Origin: an uncultured Sphingomonas sp. | GTDB lineage: Bacteria > Pseudomonadota > Alphaproteobacteria > Sphingomonadales > Sphingomonadaceae | DNA: 40,325 nucleotides | Direction: 5' to 3' | Assembly (NCBI GenBank): GCA_902806275.1 | Contig: CADCVY010000106.1 | Coordinates: 1 to 40,325 of the forward strand | In this document: in pieces, positions 1 to 9,281 of the stretch | Position numbering within the stretch: position 1 is the first letter of the stretch | Layout of the letters: the number at the start of each line of letters is the position of its first letter | Position numbers and translations under genes: made by a program | Notes under the pieces: generated by a model | Databases searched by the model: none | Told to the model about the DNA's origin: nothing | Seen by the model: only the letters and a program-made list of their open reading frames with translations

Positions 1-192
1 CCAGACACAGCCGTCCTCTTCGGGGCCTTCGATCTGGAACAGGCTTCCTGCTCGGGTTCGTCATCCATGTCGCATTTATGTTGCATGGAGCCGCCGCGTG
101 CAGATGGGAAACGGCGGAAATCTGGGGAAAGTCAGCGCAACAGATTGCAACACGGCCGGGCTGGCAAATCTGGCTTAAGTTATTGAAAAGTA

Positions 193-267
193 TGGTGCCG
201 GATGCAGGATTCGAACCCGCGACCTTCGGTTTACAAAACCGCTGCACTACCCCTGTGCTAATCCGGC
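193..267 (-). tRNA. tRNA-Thr (anticodon TGT)
   Basis: Reverse complement GCCGGATTAGCACAGGGGTAGTGCAGCGGTTTTGTAAACCGAAGGTCGCGGGTTCGAATCCTGCATCCGGCACCA. 7-bp acceptor GCCGGAT/ATCCGGC, loop TTTGTAA (anticodon TGT), GGTTCGAATCC T-arm, encoded CCA. Confidence 0.95.
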
Positions 268-302
268 CCACTACGACTTGGACGAACTCGCGCGCATTTG
301 CG

Positions 303-1154
303 TCAAAGCACGCCGAACGTCCAGCCTTCTCCCGCCGCGACTTCGGGCCTCAGGCCTTGTGGCGCGAACGCGTTGGGCTCGCTGGCAGCAAGCGCGCGCA
401 TTCCGGCCGCCGTCACCAAAGCATCCGTCTGGTGATCGTTGGGCTCGAAGCGTAACCGCGCCGGCGGACTGCCGAGCGCTTTTAGAGCAACGTTGAGGTC
501 CGCTCTGCTGCGCAACTTCACCCCACTCAGTCCAGCGCGGCGCAGATAAATGCGGGTGTAGATTTCAACCACTGCGCTGCCGGCGGCGGGCAGCGGGTCC
601 ATTGGCCAGAGCGCCACTTTGCCGTCCAGCCGGTGCAACAGGCGCATGCCCGAGAAGCTCGCCTTGGCGACTTGCGCCGCGCCGATCGCGTCGTAGGCGG
701 AAGCCGTCTTGCGCCCTCCTTGCTCATTGAGCCGCGCGTCGCATTGCCGAAAGCGGACGAAATCGGATTTCACGCCGTCGGCGATGCCGAAGTAGAAATG
801 CCGGCGATGCACCTGCTCGAGGAAGCTGGCGGCGCCGAGGTCCTCGTCCTGGCATTTCGTGTCGACATAGGCCCAGAACTCGCGGGCCGTTGTCGGCACG
901 CCAGGCTCGCCCAGCAGGTACTCGCCGCGCTCGATCAGCGGCGGCGCAAAGCTGAAGTCGAAGCCGAACAAGGTTGGCTCCGTCGCGGCGCGCTTAATCA
1001 GCCACGCAAGCACTTCCTCGCGTGACCAGACGTGGCGCGGGCGGACCAAGCGGGGCGGGGCATCGCCGCGCGCTTCGGCGATGGCGATGCCCTTGTGTCG
1101 CTTACCCTTCGCGCCCGACCAATCGACCGCGACGCAAGCCGCGAAGCGGCTCAC
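303..1154 (-). CDS. hypothetical protein, RNase H-like fold/DUF429-like
   Basis: 283 aa ORF; N-terminal VAVDWSGAKG and 'FGFDFSFAPP' acidic motifs resemble RNase H-like proteins. ATG start overlaps the stop of the upstream gene at 1151. Confidence 0.65.
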   Translation of the reverse strand: MSRFAACVAVDWSGAKGKRHKGIAIAEARGDAPPRLVRPRHVWSREEVLAWLIKRAATEPTLFGFDFSFAPPLIERGEYLLGEPGVPTTAREFWAYVDTKCQDEDLGAASFLEQVHRRHFYFGIADGVKSDFVRFRQCDARLNEQGGRKTASAYDAIGAAQVAKASFSGMRLLHRLDGKVALWPMDPLPAAGSAVVEIYTRIYLRRAGLSGVKLRSRADLNVALKALGSPPARLRFEPNDHQTDALVTAAGMRALAASEPNAFAPQGLRPEVAAGEGWTFGVL

Positions 1155-2515
1155 ACCAGCGGCGGCTGGCCCTCGCCCGGCCCGCTCATGTCACCGGTAG
1201 GCGGCGAGGTGCGTGAGCGGCGGGCAGTCGGAGCAGCAGTCGGCGGCGCGTTGATCTGGCGCTCCGCCTTGTCGGCAGCCTGGTTGAGGATCCGCGCCGC
1301 CGCATCACGCCCGCCAAGGCCGAAGGCAAGGGCCGTCGCGACCGCCGCGGAGCCGAGAATCAGGCCGAATGCCAAGATCACGATCTCATTGGCGAGACCC
1401 ATGAAGGTCAGGCCAATCGCAGTGAACAAGGCGATGATCGCGTAGCGGACGATGGTCTGCGCGTAGCCGCCCTCGCCGGTGCTGCTGCCGACCAGGCCCG
1501 AGATGATCCGCGACAGCATGATGCCGACGACGATGATCAGGGTGCCGAAGATCACCTTTCCGGCCAGCTCCGTAACCTGGGCGAGGAACAGGGCAATGGT
1601 GCCACCGCCGAGCTGCTTTGCCGCTTCGATGGAAGCGATTAGGATGATCGCCACCATGGCCACGTTGGCCACCACCCGCGACGGCGTGGTCGTTGCGGGC
1701 ACGATGCCGGTCGACTGGATCGCCTGGTCGAAGCCGGTCGGCGGCAGGACCGCCTCGATGATCGACTTCAGGAGCTTGGCGGCGATGAAGGCGATGCCGA
1801 TCCACAAGGCGGCGCTGAGGATCCGCGGGATGGCCGCAAGGATCTGGTTGAGCATGCTGATCGCCGGGCCCGAGATCGCCTCGATGCCGAGCACCTGGAG
1901 CGCGGCAATCGAGACTGGGATGATGATCAGGGCGAAGACCAGAATGCCGGCCGCGCGCGCCAGAGACGCACGGGTTTGGGCTGGGCTGGTCGTCGTCGCG
2001 CCGGTGGTGCCGCCGGAACCGATGGCCGGGTCGCTCGCCGGAACCGGTGTGCGGTCGCTTCCGGCCAGGCCAACCTTGCCGAGCATACCCTCGACGTTGG
2101 CCGCGGTGAGCACCGCCTCCACCAGACGGCGGACGATGCGGGCGACGATCAGGCCGATGAAGAAAATCAGCCCGGCGCCGATCAAGCGCGGCAGGAACTG
2201 GAAGACCTGGGTAACCAGCTCGTTGATGGGAGCGAGGATCTGACCGATGCCGAGGAACTGCAGCGCAGCCATGATACCGACCAGCCAGATGATGAGCTTG
2301 GCAATAGTGCCGAGCTGTCGGCCAGCCGACTCATGCGGCGTGCCGCTGACATGTTTCTTAAGGGCTGGCGAGCGGTTGATCGCCTTGTCGAGCGCCCATT
2401 GCACAGCACGGGCAACAATCCAGGTGGCGACGAGGATCAGGATCGCGATGAGGATCCTGGGACCCCAATGCATCGCCTGCGCTTCCCAATAGGCGCTCTG
2501 GTCAACTTGGTACAT
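1151..2515 (-). CDS. mechanosensitive ion channel-like membrane protein (repeated TM-helix domains)
   Basis: 454 aa with multiple hydrophobic segments and repeated 'ILxxIPRIL/FLPRLIGAGLIFFIGLIVARIVRRLVE' units typical of the TM_helix/CmpX-like family. Confidence 0.75.
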   Translation of the reverse strand: MYQVDQSAYWEAQAMHWGPRILIAILILVATWIVARAVQWALDKAINRSPALKKHVSGTPHESAGRQLGTIAKLIIWLVGIMAALQFLGIGQILAPINELVTQVFQFLPRLIGAGLIFFIGLIVARIVRRLVEAVLTAANVEGMLGKVGLAGSDRTPVPASDPAIGSGGTTGATTTSPAQTRASLARAAGILVFALIIIPVSIAALQVLGIEAISGPAISMLNQILAAIPRILSAALWIGIAFIAAKLLKSIIEAVLPPTGFDQAIQSTGIVPATTTPSRVVANVAMVAIILIASIEAAKQLGGGTIALFLAQVTELAGKVIFGTLIIVVGIMLSRIISGLVGSSTGEGGYAQTIVRYAIIALFTAIGLTFMGLANEIVILAFGLILGSAAVATALAFGLGGRDAAARILNQAADKAERQINAPPTAAPTARRSRTSPPTGDMSGPGEGQPPLV

Positions 2516-2557
2516 GGCCGGCTGCTCCCTGTTTTCCGCCCGTAGAAAGATGCGGCC

Positions 2558-3904
2558 TTAACTCGTTTCGTCACCGGTTTGTTGCAACTCGGCGCGGCGG
2601 CGGGCCCAATAATCCAGCCGCTCGCGAATGCGCGCTTCAAACCCGCGATCGGTCGGCTGGTAGAAGCTCTGCGGCTGCATCGCTCCGGGCCAATAGTCGG
2701 CACCGGAGAAACCATCCTCCTCGTCGTGGTCGTAAGCGTAGCCTTTGCCGTACCCTGCTTCCCGCATCAGCTTGGTCGGCGCGTTGAGGATGTGGCCGGG
2801 GGGCTGCAGCGAACCGGTGTCCCTCGCCGACCTCCAGGCGCCTTTCTGGGCGACGTAGACCGCGTTCGATTTAGGCGCGGTCGCGAGGTACAGGCAGGCC
2901 TGCGCGATCGCCAACTCGCCCTCCGGCGAGCCGAGGAATTCGTACGCGTCCTTGGCCGCCAGGCATTGCACCAGCGCCTGCGGGTCGGCGAGGCCGATGT
3001 CCTCCACGGCCGCGCGGGTCAGCCGCCGAAGCACGAACAGCGGCTCCTCACCGGCAACCAGCATCCGCGCGACATAGTAGAGCGCCACCTGCGGGTCGGA
3101 GCCGCGGATGCTTTTGTGCAAGGCCGAGATGAGGTTGTAATGCCCCTCGCGGTCCTTGTCGTAGACCGGCACCCGGCGATGGAGCAGCCGGGACAGTTCG
3201 GCCGGGCCGAGCGGCTGGTCGATCTGGACTGAGAACAGTGTCTCCACCTGGTTGAGGAGAAACCGCCCGTCGCCGTCGGCGCTGGCGATCAGGGCCTGGC
3301 GAGCGTCCGTGGTGACTGGAAGGCGCCGGTTCTCGTTGGCTTCGGCGCGCGCGATCAGCGCCTCCAGCGCCGCCTCGTCCAGCCGGCGCAGGATCAGCAC
3401 CTGACAGCGCGACAGGAGGGCGGCGTTCAGCTCGAAGCTCGGGTTCTCCGTTGTCGCGCCAATCAACGTTACGGTCCCGTCCTCAACGTAGGGCAAAAAG
3501 CCGTCCTGCTGGGCGCGGTTGAAACGGTGGATTTCGTCCACGAACAACAGGGTTCGCTGCCCGGCGCACGGGGCGGTGCGCGCTTCGGCGAACACCTTCT
3601 TGAGGTCGGCAACGCCCGAGAACACGGCCGAGATGGCCACGAAGCGGAGCCCGACGGCATCGGCCAGCAGCCGCGCGATGCTGGTCTTGCCCGTGCCGGG
3701 CGGTCCCCACAGGATCAGCGAGCTGAGCTTGCCGGCTGCAACCATGCGGCCAATGGCGCCGTCTGATCCGGTGAGATGCTCCTGGCCGACCACCTCATCG
3801 AGGACCTGCGGCCGAAGCCGGTCGGCGAGCGGCGTCTCGGCCGGGAGCGCCCCGGAGCGCGCCGGGGGATCAATGGCACCGAACAGGTCCGTCATGCGCG
3901 CCAC
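2558..3904 (-). CDS. rarA: replication-associated recombination protein A (MgsA/RarA AAA ATPase)
   Basis: Walker A GPPGTGKTS, Walker B LLFVDEIHRFNRAQQD, sensor GATTENPSFELN, C-terminal PPGHILNAPTKLMREAGYGKGYAYDHD. Confidence 0.95.
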   Translation of the reverse strand: MARMTDLFGAIDPPARSGALPAETPLADRLRPQVLDEVVGQEHLTGSDGAIGRMVAAGKLSSLILWGPPGTGKTSIARLLADAVGLRFVAISAVFSGVADLKKVFAEARTAPCAGQRTLLFVDEIHRFNRAQQDGFLPYVEDGTVTLIGATTENPSFELNAALLSRCQVLILRRLDEAALEALIARAEANENRRLPVTTDARQALIASADGDGRFLLNQVETLFSVQIDQPLGPAELSRLLHRRVPVYDKDREGHYNLISALHKSIRGSDPQVALYYVARMLVAGEEPLFVLRRLTRAAVEDIGLADPQALVQCLAAKDAYEFLGSPEGELAIAQACLYLATAPKSNAVYVAQKGAWRSARDTGSLQPPGHILNAPTKLMREAGYGKGYAYDHDEEDGFSGADYWPGAMQPQSFYQPTDRGFEARIRERLDYWARRRAELQQTGDETS

Positions 3905-3948
3905 CTAAAGCGCGACGCAGAAGATTGCACCCGGGGCTTGCAAGCCAG

Positions 3949-3972
3949 GCTTCTAAGATATATCTAAGAAGC
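3949..3972. promoter_or_regulatory. near-perfect 24-bp palindrome upstream of PadR gene; candidate PadR operator
   Basis: gcttctaagatatatctaagaagc: symmetric except one A/A pair per arm; 11 bp upstream of the padR-like start at 3983. Confidence 0.55.
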
Positions 3973-3982
3973 ATCGAAGGAG

Positions 3983-4609
3983 ATGAGCATGGGTCATCGT
4001 TGGCATGGCTGCGGTCCGCGGGGCCGGTTCGAATTCAACATCCCGGAAGGCCTGTTCGCCATGCGCGGACGTCGCGGAAGTTGGGGTCCGTTCCATTTCG
4101 ATTTTGGTGACGAGCCAAGCGGGTTCGGCGGACGGGGTCGTGGACGGCGCCGCATGTTCGAGTCCGGCGAGTTGCGGCTGGTATTGCTGAAGCTGATCGC
4201 CGACGAGCCGCGGCACGGCTACGACCTCATTCGCGCGGTCGAGGAACTTACGGGCGGCGACTACGCGCCGAGCCCCGGCGTGGTTTACCCTACCTTGACC
4301 CTCCTTCAGGACATGGGCTTGATCGAGGAAGCCGCAGGCGAGGGCGGGCGCAAGCCGTTCCAGGTCACCAGCGAAGGGCGCAAGCACCTTGAGCAGAACG
4401 CGCAGGAGATCGAGAACCTGCTAGCGCGGCTCGAAGAGGCAGGGTCGCATCGCCGCCGCAGCCACCGTCCGGAGATGGGCCGGGCGCTCGCCAACCTCAT
4501 GACGGCGCTGCGCAACCGGGTCGCGCACGAAGGCTGGAACGAGGCGTTGCTAGAGGAGGTGATCGAGATCCTCGACGAGGCCGCAAGGCGCATCGAGCGC
4601 GTTAAGTAA
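3983..4609 (+). CDS. PadR family transcriptional regulator
   Basis: LRLVLLKLIADEPRHGYDLIRAVEELTGGDYAPSPGVVYPTLTLLQDMGLIEE is a canonical PadR winged helix. Confidence 0.93.
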   Translation: MSMGHRWHGCGPRGRFEFNIPEGLFAMRGRRGSWGPFHFDFGDEPSGFGGRGRGRRRMFESGELRLVLLKLIADEPRHGYDLIRAVEELTGGDYAPSPGVVYPTLTLLQDMGLIEEAAGEGGRKPFQVTSEGRKHLEQNAQEIENLLARLEEAGSHRRRSHRPEMGRALANLMTALRNRVAHEGWNEALLEEVIEILDEAARRIERVK

Positions 4610-4612
4610 GCG

Positions 4613-5782
4613 CTAGCGGCCGGTCATCCGCGCCAGCCGCTCGCGCTTGAGGATGGCGCGCTGGTAGTGGCGAATGACGGCCGAATTGATACGGTCCCAA
4701 TCCATCGTCTTGGCGAAGGCCAGCCCGGCCTCGCCCTGGCGACGGCGCAGCTCCGGGTCGCGGGCGTAGGCTTCGAGAGCATCCGCGAAGCCGCCGATAT
4801 CGGCAGCGTCGACCAACGTTCCGCTCTCACCGTCGCGAACGATGTTGGTGGTTCCGGAGGCGAGCGCCGCAAGCACCGGCAGCCCGCAAGCCATCGCTTC
4901 CAGCGTCACGTTGCCGAACGCTTCGGTAGTCGATGGGTTGAACAGCACGTCGCCGCTGGCCAGGGCGCGCGCGAGGTCGTCGCCGGTCTGCTCGCCGACG
5001 AATATCGCGTCGGGTAGCTGTTCTTCGAACCAAGGCCGGGCCGGGCCTTCGCCTATCACGAGCACCCGATGATGGAGCTCCCGCTCGGCAAAGGCCCGAA
5101 CCGCGTCGGCGAACACGTTGAGGTTCTTTTCCATGACAATCCGGCCGAGGAACACCACCACCAGCTCGTCGTCACCGATCCCGAGCGAGCGCCGCCAGCC
5201 CATGTCGCGGCGGCCGGAATTGAACTGCTCGCGGTCGATGCCGCGGGTCCACATGGCGATGTCGCGGTTCATGCGCTGGGCGCGAAGCACTGCCGCGGTT
5301 GACTCGGCCGGCGCCATCACCAGCTCGCAGCGATGGTACAGGCGGCGCAGCAGCGCGCGGACCGCCGGCTCGAACCATTGCAGGTGATAATAGGAAAGAT
5401 AGGTCTCGAACCGGGTGTGCACGGAGGCCACAGCGGCAACCTTGTTGCGCCGCGCCCACGTCACCGCCCGGTGCGACACGAAGTCGGGGCTGGCAATGTG
5501 CAGCACGTTCGGCCGGAACTCGGCCAGATCCTGACGGGCTCGGCGGGACAGGGCCACGGGCAGGCGATACTCGGACCGGCCTGGGATCGGCACCGCGGGG
5601 ATGCTGACGACCTCGCCGGTGGCCGGGAAGGCGGGCTCGTCCACCGTCGGCGCATAGATGCGCACGTGCACGCCCTGGCGCAGCAGATAGCCGACCAGCC
5701 GGTTGAGCGCCTGGTTCGCGCCGTCGCGCACATAATTGTAATTGCCCGAAACCAGGGCAACGCGGAGTTCGCTTGGTTGCAC
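4613..5782 (-). CDS. GT4-type glycosyltransferase family 1 protein (mannosyltransferase-like)
   Basis: VALVSGNYNYVRDGANQALNRLVGYLLRQG ... FLGRIVMEKNLNVFADAV ... NPSTTEAFGNVTLEAMACGLPV. The ORF track begins at 5950, but a GTG at 5782 (VQPSELRVALVSG) fits better and avoids overlap with the divergent gene. Confidence 0.88.
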   Translation of the reverse strand: MQPSELRVALVSGNYNYVRDGANQALNRLVGYLLRQGVHVRIYAPTVDEPAFPATGEVVSIPAVPIPGRSEYRLPVALSRRARQDLAEFRPNVLHIASPDFVSHRAVTWARRNKVAAVASVHTRFETYLSYYHLQWFEPAVRALLRRLYHRCELVMAPAESTAAVLRAQRMNRDIAMWTRGIDREQFNSGRRDMGWRRSLGIGDDELVVVFLGRIVMEKNLNVFADAVRAFAERELHHRVLVIGEGPARPWFEEQLPDAIFVGEQTGDDLARALASGDVLFNPSTTEAFGNVTLEAMACGLPVLAALASGTTNIVRDGESGTLVDAADIGGFADALEAYARDPELRRRQGEAGLAFAKTMDWDRINSAVIRHYQRAILKRERLARMTGR

Positions 5783-5830
5783 GGGGCAGCGCTGTAGCCA
5801 TGCGTCTGGTAAAGGCAAATTGGAGGAGAA

Positions 5831-6331
5831 ATGGCCGCTGAAGCGCCGAAGTTCGGCCTGCCGGCGATCGCGCGGCGCGATGCCCGCCTCTTCATTCTCG
5901 GCAGCTTGCCAGGCGATGCGTCGCTGGTGGCGGCACGATATTATGCGCACCCAAGCAATCAGTTCTGGCGCCTGCTCGGTCAGGTGCTCGGCGAGGATCT
6001 ACCGGCGCTCGGCTACGCGAAGCGGCTCGATCGGCTTGCCGCTAGGCAGATCGGACTTTGGGACGTGATTGCCTCGGCGAGCCGCCGCGGCAGTCTCGAC
6101 CAGGCGATCCGCGATGCCCAGCACAACCGCATCGATCACCTGCTGCGCGACTATCCCGACCTGCGCGCTATCGCCTTCAATGGTGCCACGGCATCGGCCA
6201 CTGGGCGGCGGCTGATTGGGGCGGCGCCAGCAGGCGTCACTCTGGTCGACCTGCCCTCGTCCAGCGCCGCGAACACCCGCAGCCTGGCCGAAAAGGCCAA
6301 AGGCTGGTCCGTGCTCGCCGGTTTCGTGTAG
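5831..6331 (+). CDS. DNA-deoxyinosine glycosylase (UDG superfamily, HDG family)
   Basis: FILGSLPGDASLVAARYYAHPSNQFWRLLGQVLG, AFNGATAS, LPSSSAANT motifs. Confidence 0.88.
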   Translation: MAAEAPKFGLPAIARRDARLFILGSLPGDASLVAARYYAHPSNQFWRLLGQVLGEDLPALGYAKRLDRLAARQIGLWDVIASASRRGSLDQAIRDAQHNRIDHLLRDYPDLRAIAFNGATASATGRRLIGAAPAGVTLVDLPSSSAANTRSLAEKAKGWSVLAGFV

Positions 6332-6370
6332 CCGTAGGAGCCTTCGCTTGCGCCGCGCGTAAACTCCGCC

Positions 6371-6676
6371 ATGATCGGCATGATGATCCCGGACGATGCA
6401 CAAACGGACGAAGACAAAAGGCTGTCGATGGTCGACGAGGCGCTCGTCGCCGGGACCATCGCCAACACCAACGGATTGCTGGTGATCCTCGCCAAGCTGG
6501 TCGCCAAGGGCGTGTTCGACCGCGCGGACCTGCAGGCCTTCTCCGACAGTTATTCCAAGCCGCTCGACCATGTCGGCATGCGCGAGAATGAGCTCGTCAG
6601 CCAGATGCAGGACCAGATGGAGTCCACGCTGGCCGAGCTGATGCGCTACCTTGTCGAGCGTGACCAGGACGACTGA
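6371..6676 (+). CDS. hypothetical protein
   Basis: 101 aa ORF with good coding character; no family recognised. Confidence 0.6.
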   Translation: MIGMMIPDDAQTDEDKRLSMVDEALVAGTIANTNGLLVILAKLVAKGVFDRADLQAFSDSYSKPLDHVGMRENELVSQMQDQMESTLAELMRYLVERDQDD

Positions 6677-6727
6677 TCGGCCCTAGCTCGTCGTTGCCCG
6701 TTCATCACGGCTGAGGTAGACGGCCGC

Positions 6728-7048
6728 ATGCGCAGGCTCGCTGCCCGATTGCTGCTGTTGCTTGCGGTGCTGCTGGCGCCGCTTGGGATGACGGCTGCCC
6801 CCGCACTGCCGATGGACCATGGATCGGGCGCGAGCATGCCCATGCAGCACTGCCCGGAGCAGCAGACACCCGACAGCACGAGCGGTATCGCTGATTGCGC
6901 CATGGCTTGTGCCGCCGCTCTGCCGACGTCTGGGCTTAAACCGCCCGGACGCGACATCCTCGCCAGTTCGGTCGAGGTTCCCTACACTGCGGCCAGGCTC
7001 GTCAGCCGATATCTCGAGATCGCAACGCCTCCGCCGAAGACATCCTGA
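6728..7048 (+). CDS. exported small protein with MDHGSGASMPMQHC metal-ligand motif
   Basis: N-terminal signal peptide MRRLAARLLLLLAVLLAPLGMTAAPA followed by Met/His/Cys-rich segment. Confidence 0.65.
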   Translation: MRRLAARLLLLLAVLLAPLGMTAAPALPMDHGSGASMPMQHCPEQQTPDSTSGIADCAMACAAALPTSGLKPPGRDILASSVEVPYTAARLVSRYLEIATPPPKTS

Positions 7049-7080
7049 AGACCCGAATAGCCATTCGAGCCTCAGGAGAT

Positions 7081-7329
7081 ATGATGATGATGACGTTGAT
7101 CATGGCTGCGCTCGCAGCCGCCGTCCCCACGGCCCCCCAGCAGCACGCAGATGCTCATGCGCAGCACGGGCAGCACCAGCACCGCCAGCCGGCCGAGCAC
7201 AAGGCGATGGACTGCTGCGACCAAAGCATGGCCGGTCATGCGATGGACTGCTGCAAGGACATGGCGGACGCCGGCAAGGCCAAGCCATGCTGCGCCGAGC
7301 ACGCCAAGGCCGGACACAAGCACAGCTAA
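7081..7329 (+). CDS. small Cys/His-rich exported protein, probable metal binding
   Basis: 82 aa; hydrophobic N-terminus, then HADAHAQHGQHQHRQPAEHKAMDCCDQSMAGHAMDCCKDMADAGKAKPCCAEHAKAGHKHS. Confidence 0.7.
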   Translation: MMMMTLIMAALAAAVPTAPQQHADAHAQHGQHQHRQPAEHKAMDCCDQSMAGHAMDCCKDMADAGKAKPCCAEHAKAGHKHS

Positions 7330-7384
7330 AGTGGGCGAGAGCGCCCGCCGCTGAGGCCGCGCTCCCTCACCGGGAGAAAATCAA

Positions 7385-9064
7385 GTGAAAACCAGCCTGT
7401 TTGCGGCTGCGAGCGCGCTTGCGCTCATCGGTCTGGCCGCACCCGCCGCGGCGCAGCATGCGCACATGCCGGGCATGCACATGCCGGCACCCAAGAAGCC
7501 GGTCGCTAAGAAGGCGCCAGCCAAGACGAAAGCCGTGCCCAAGAAGGCCGCTGCCAAGACGAGCCCCGCGAAGAAAGCCGCTACCCCTGCCAAGAAAAAG
7601 GCAGCGACCAAGCGTCCGGCGGCGGTCAAGAAGCCCGCTCCGGTCGCAGCACCATTGACCCATGAGCATCACGGCCCCGCGGCTGCTGCGCCCTTGGTTG
7701 CGCCTGAGCCGCATGATCACAAAGGTCATGTCGGAACCGCACCGGCCACAACGGGGCTCGACCAGCCAAGCGTCGCGCCCCCCGTCGCCGACCAGGGCAC
7801 GATGGGCCACTCGCAAATGGACCATTCCGCCACGGGCCATGCCCAGCCGGCGGAGCATGCCGGTGCTCACGGGGGCACTTCCGGTCACTCGAACATGGTC
7901 GGGGCGTTCGGTCCCTATTCGCTGAACCGCGAAGCGTCCGGCACCGCCTGGCAGCCTGATACGTCGGACCACTCGGGCCTGCACCAGACCCGCGGCGGCT
8001 GGGACCTGATGGGTCACGGCGTCGTCAACCTCGTCTACGATCACCAGGGCGGCGCACGAGGGGACAGCAAGGCGTTCGCCAGCGGCATGCTGATGGGCAT
8101 GGCGCGGCGTCCGCTCGGCAACGGCACCCTGCAGTTCAAGACCATGCTCAGCCCCGACCCGCTGATGGGCAAGCGCGGCTATCCGCTGCTGCTGGCCAGC
8201 GGCGAGACGGCCGATGGCGAAGAGCATCTGATCGACCGCCAGCACCCGCACGACTTCTTCATGGAGATGGCGGCATCGCTTTCGCAGAACATCGGGCGAA
8301 ACAGCAGCGTGTTCCTCTATGGCGGCCTGCCGGGCGAGCCGGCGTTCGGACCGCCGGCGTTCATGCACCGGGAGGCAATCATGGATTCGCCCGAAGCGCC
8401 GATCAGCCACCATTGGCTCGATTCGACCCACATCAGCTTCGGCGTGCTGACGGCCGGTGTGGTGCTCGACCGCTTCAAGATCGAGGCTAGCCGGTTTAAC
8501 GGCCGCGAGCCGGACCAGCATCGCTGGAACATCGAAACTGGGCCGCTCGATTCCGCGGCGGTTCGGGTCTCGTGGAACCCGACGTCCGAACTGTCGCTCC
8601 AGGGCAGCTGGGGCAAGTTCAAGGAGCCCGAGCAGCTCGAGCCGGGAGTGGACCAGAAGCGCTGGTCCGCCAGCGCGCTGTTCGCCCATGAGGTCGCGCC
8701 GAACTGGAAGCTGGCCGGCACCATGGCATGGGGCCGCAAGACCGTCGATCATCATGGCGAGACCTGGCGCGACGACGCCTTCGTCGCCGAAGCGGGCCTC
8801 AAGCATCGCGCCTGGACGCTGTTCAGCCGCGGCGAGATCACGGAAAATCGCGAGCTGCTCGACGACGAGGAAGAGCATGGCGATGCGTTCCGCGTCGGCA
8901 AGGTCTCGGTCGGAGCGGTGCGCGACTTCCGCTTGTCCGAGCACTTCTCGATCGGTGCCGGCGGGCTGTTCGCCCTTAACTTTGTGCCCGACGCGCTCGA
9001 GCCCTTCTACGGCAAGCGCATTCCGAAAGGCGCAATGGGTTTCGTGCGGCTCAAGCTCGACTGA
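7385..9064 (+). CDS. exported His/Met-rich protein with Lys/Ala/Pro-rich linker and probable outer-membrane beta-barrel C-terminus (copper-locus associated)
   Basis: Signal peptide MKTSLFAAASALALIGLAAPAAAQ; HAHMPGMHMP; KKAPAKTKAVPKKAAAKT tract; HSQMDHSATGHAQPAEHAGAHGG; then barrel-like alternating strands ending MGFVRLKLD. Confidence 0.78.
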   Translation: MKTSLFAAASALALIGLAAPAAAQHAHMPGMHMPAPKKPVAKKAPAKTKAVPKKAAAKTSPAKKAATPAKKKAATKRPAAVKKPAPVAAPLTHEHHGPAAAAPLVAPEPHDHKGHVGTAPATTGLDQPSVAPPVADQGTMGHSQMDHSATGHAQPAEHAGAHGGTSGHSNMVGAFGPYSLNREASGTAWQPDTSDHSGLHQTRGGWDLMGHGVVNLVYDHQGGARGDSKAFASGMLMGMARRPLGNGTLQFKTMLSPDPLMGKRGYPLLLASGETADGEEHLIDRQHPHDFFMEMAASLSQNIGRNSSVFLYGGLPGEPAFGPPAFMHREAIMDSPEAPISHHWLDSTHISFGVLTAGVVLDRFKIEASRFNGREPDQHRWNIETGPLDSAAVRVSWNPTSELSLQGSWGKFKEPEQLEPGVDQKRWSASALFAHEVAPNWKLAGTMAWGRKTVDHHGETWRDDAFVAEAGLKHRAWTLFSRGEITENRELLDDEEEHGDAFRVGKVSVGAVRDFRLSEHFSIGAGGLFALNFVPDALEPFYGKRIPKGAMGFVRLKLD

Positions 9065-9111
9065 TTGACTAGCAGGTTTCCAGCCCACATATGGCCGCCT
9101 CGCTCCGGCGT

Positions 9112-9187
9112 GGCCCCTTCGTCTAGCGGTCTAGGACGTCGCCCTCTCACGGCGAAAACACGGGTTCGAGTCCCGTAGGGGTCACCA
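9112..9187 (+). tRNA. tRNA-Glu (anticodon CTC)
   Basis: GGCCCCTTCGTCTAGCGGTCTAGGACGTCGCCCTCTCACGGCGAAAACACGGGTTCGAGTCCCGTAGGGGTCACCA: full cloverleaf, anticodon loop CTCTCAC, encoded CCA. Confidence 0.96.
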
Positions 9188-9281
9188 TTGCAATGGCATC
9201 CAGGCAGTCGGCAATTCGAAACGCCGGGTCGAGCTGAGTTGCGCCTTTCTTATCCTGCTGGCGCATCTCTGGCGCTTGTAG

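Noticed and set aside
1-75. Partial CDS at the left edge
   Set aside because: Open frames exist on both strands but none shows recognisable protein content in 75 nt.
78-455. 125-aa plus-strand ORF containing VPDAGFEPATFGLQNRCTTPVLIRPT
   Set aside because: This is the translated complement of the tRNA-Thr gene, a classic spurious ORF.
7367-9088. 573-aa minus-strand ORF
   Set aside because: Antisense to the 7385-9064 gene, which has a signal peptide and coherent metal-binding motifs; long antisense ORFs are expected at this GC content.
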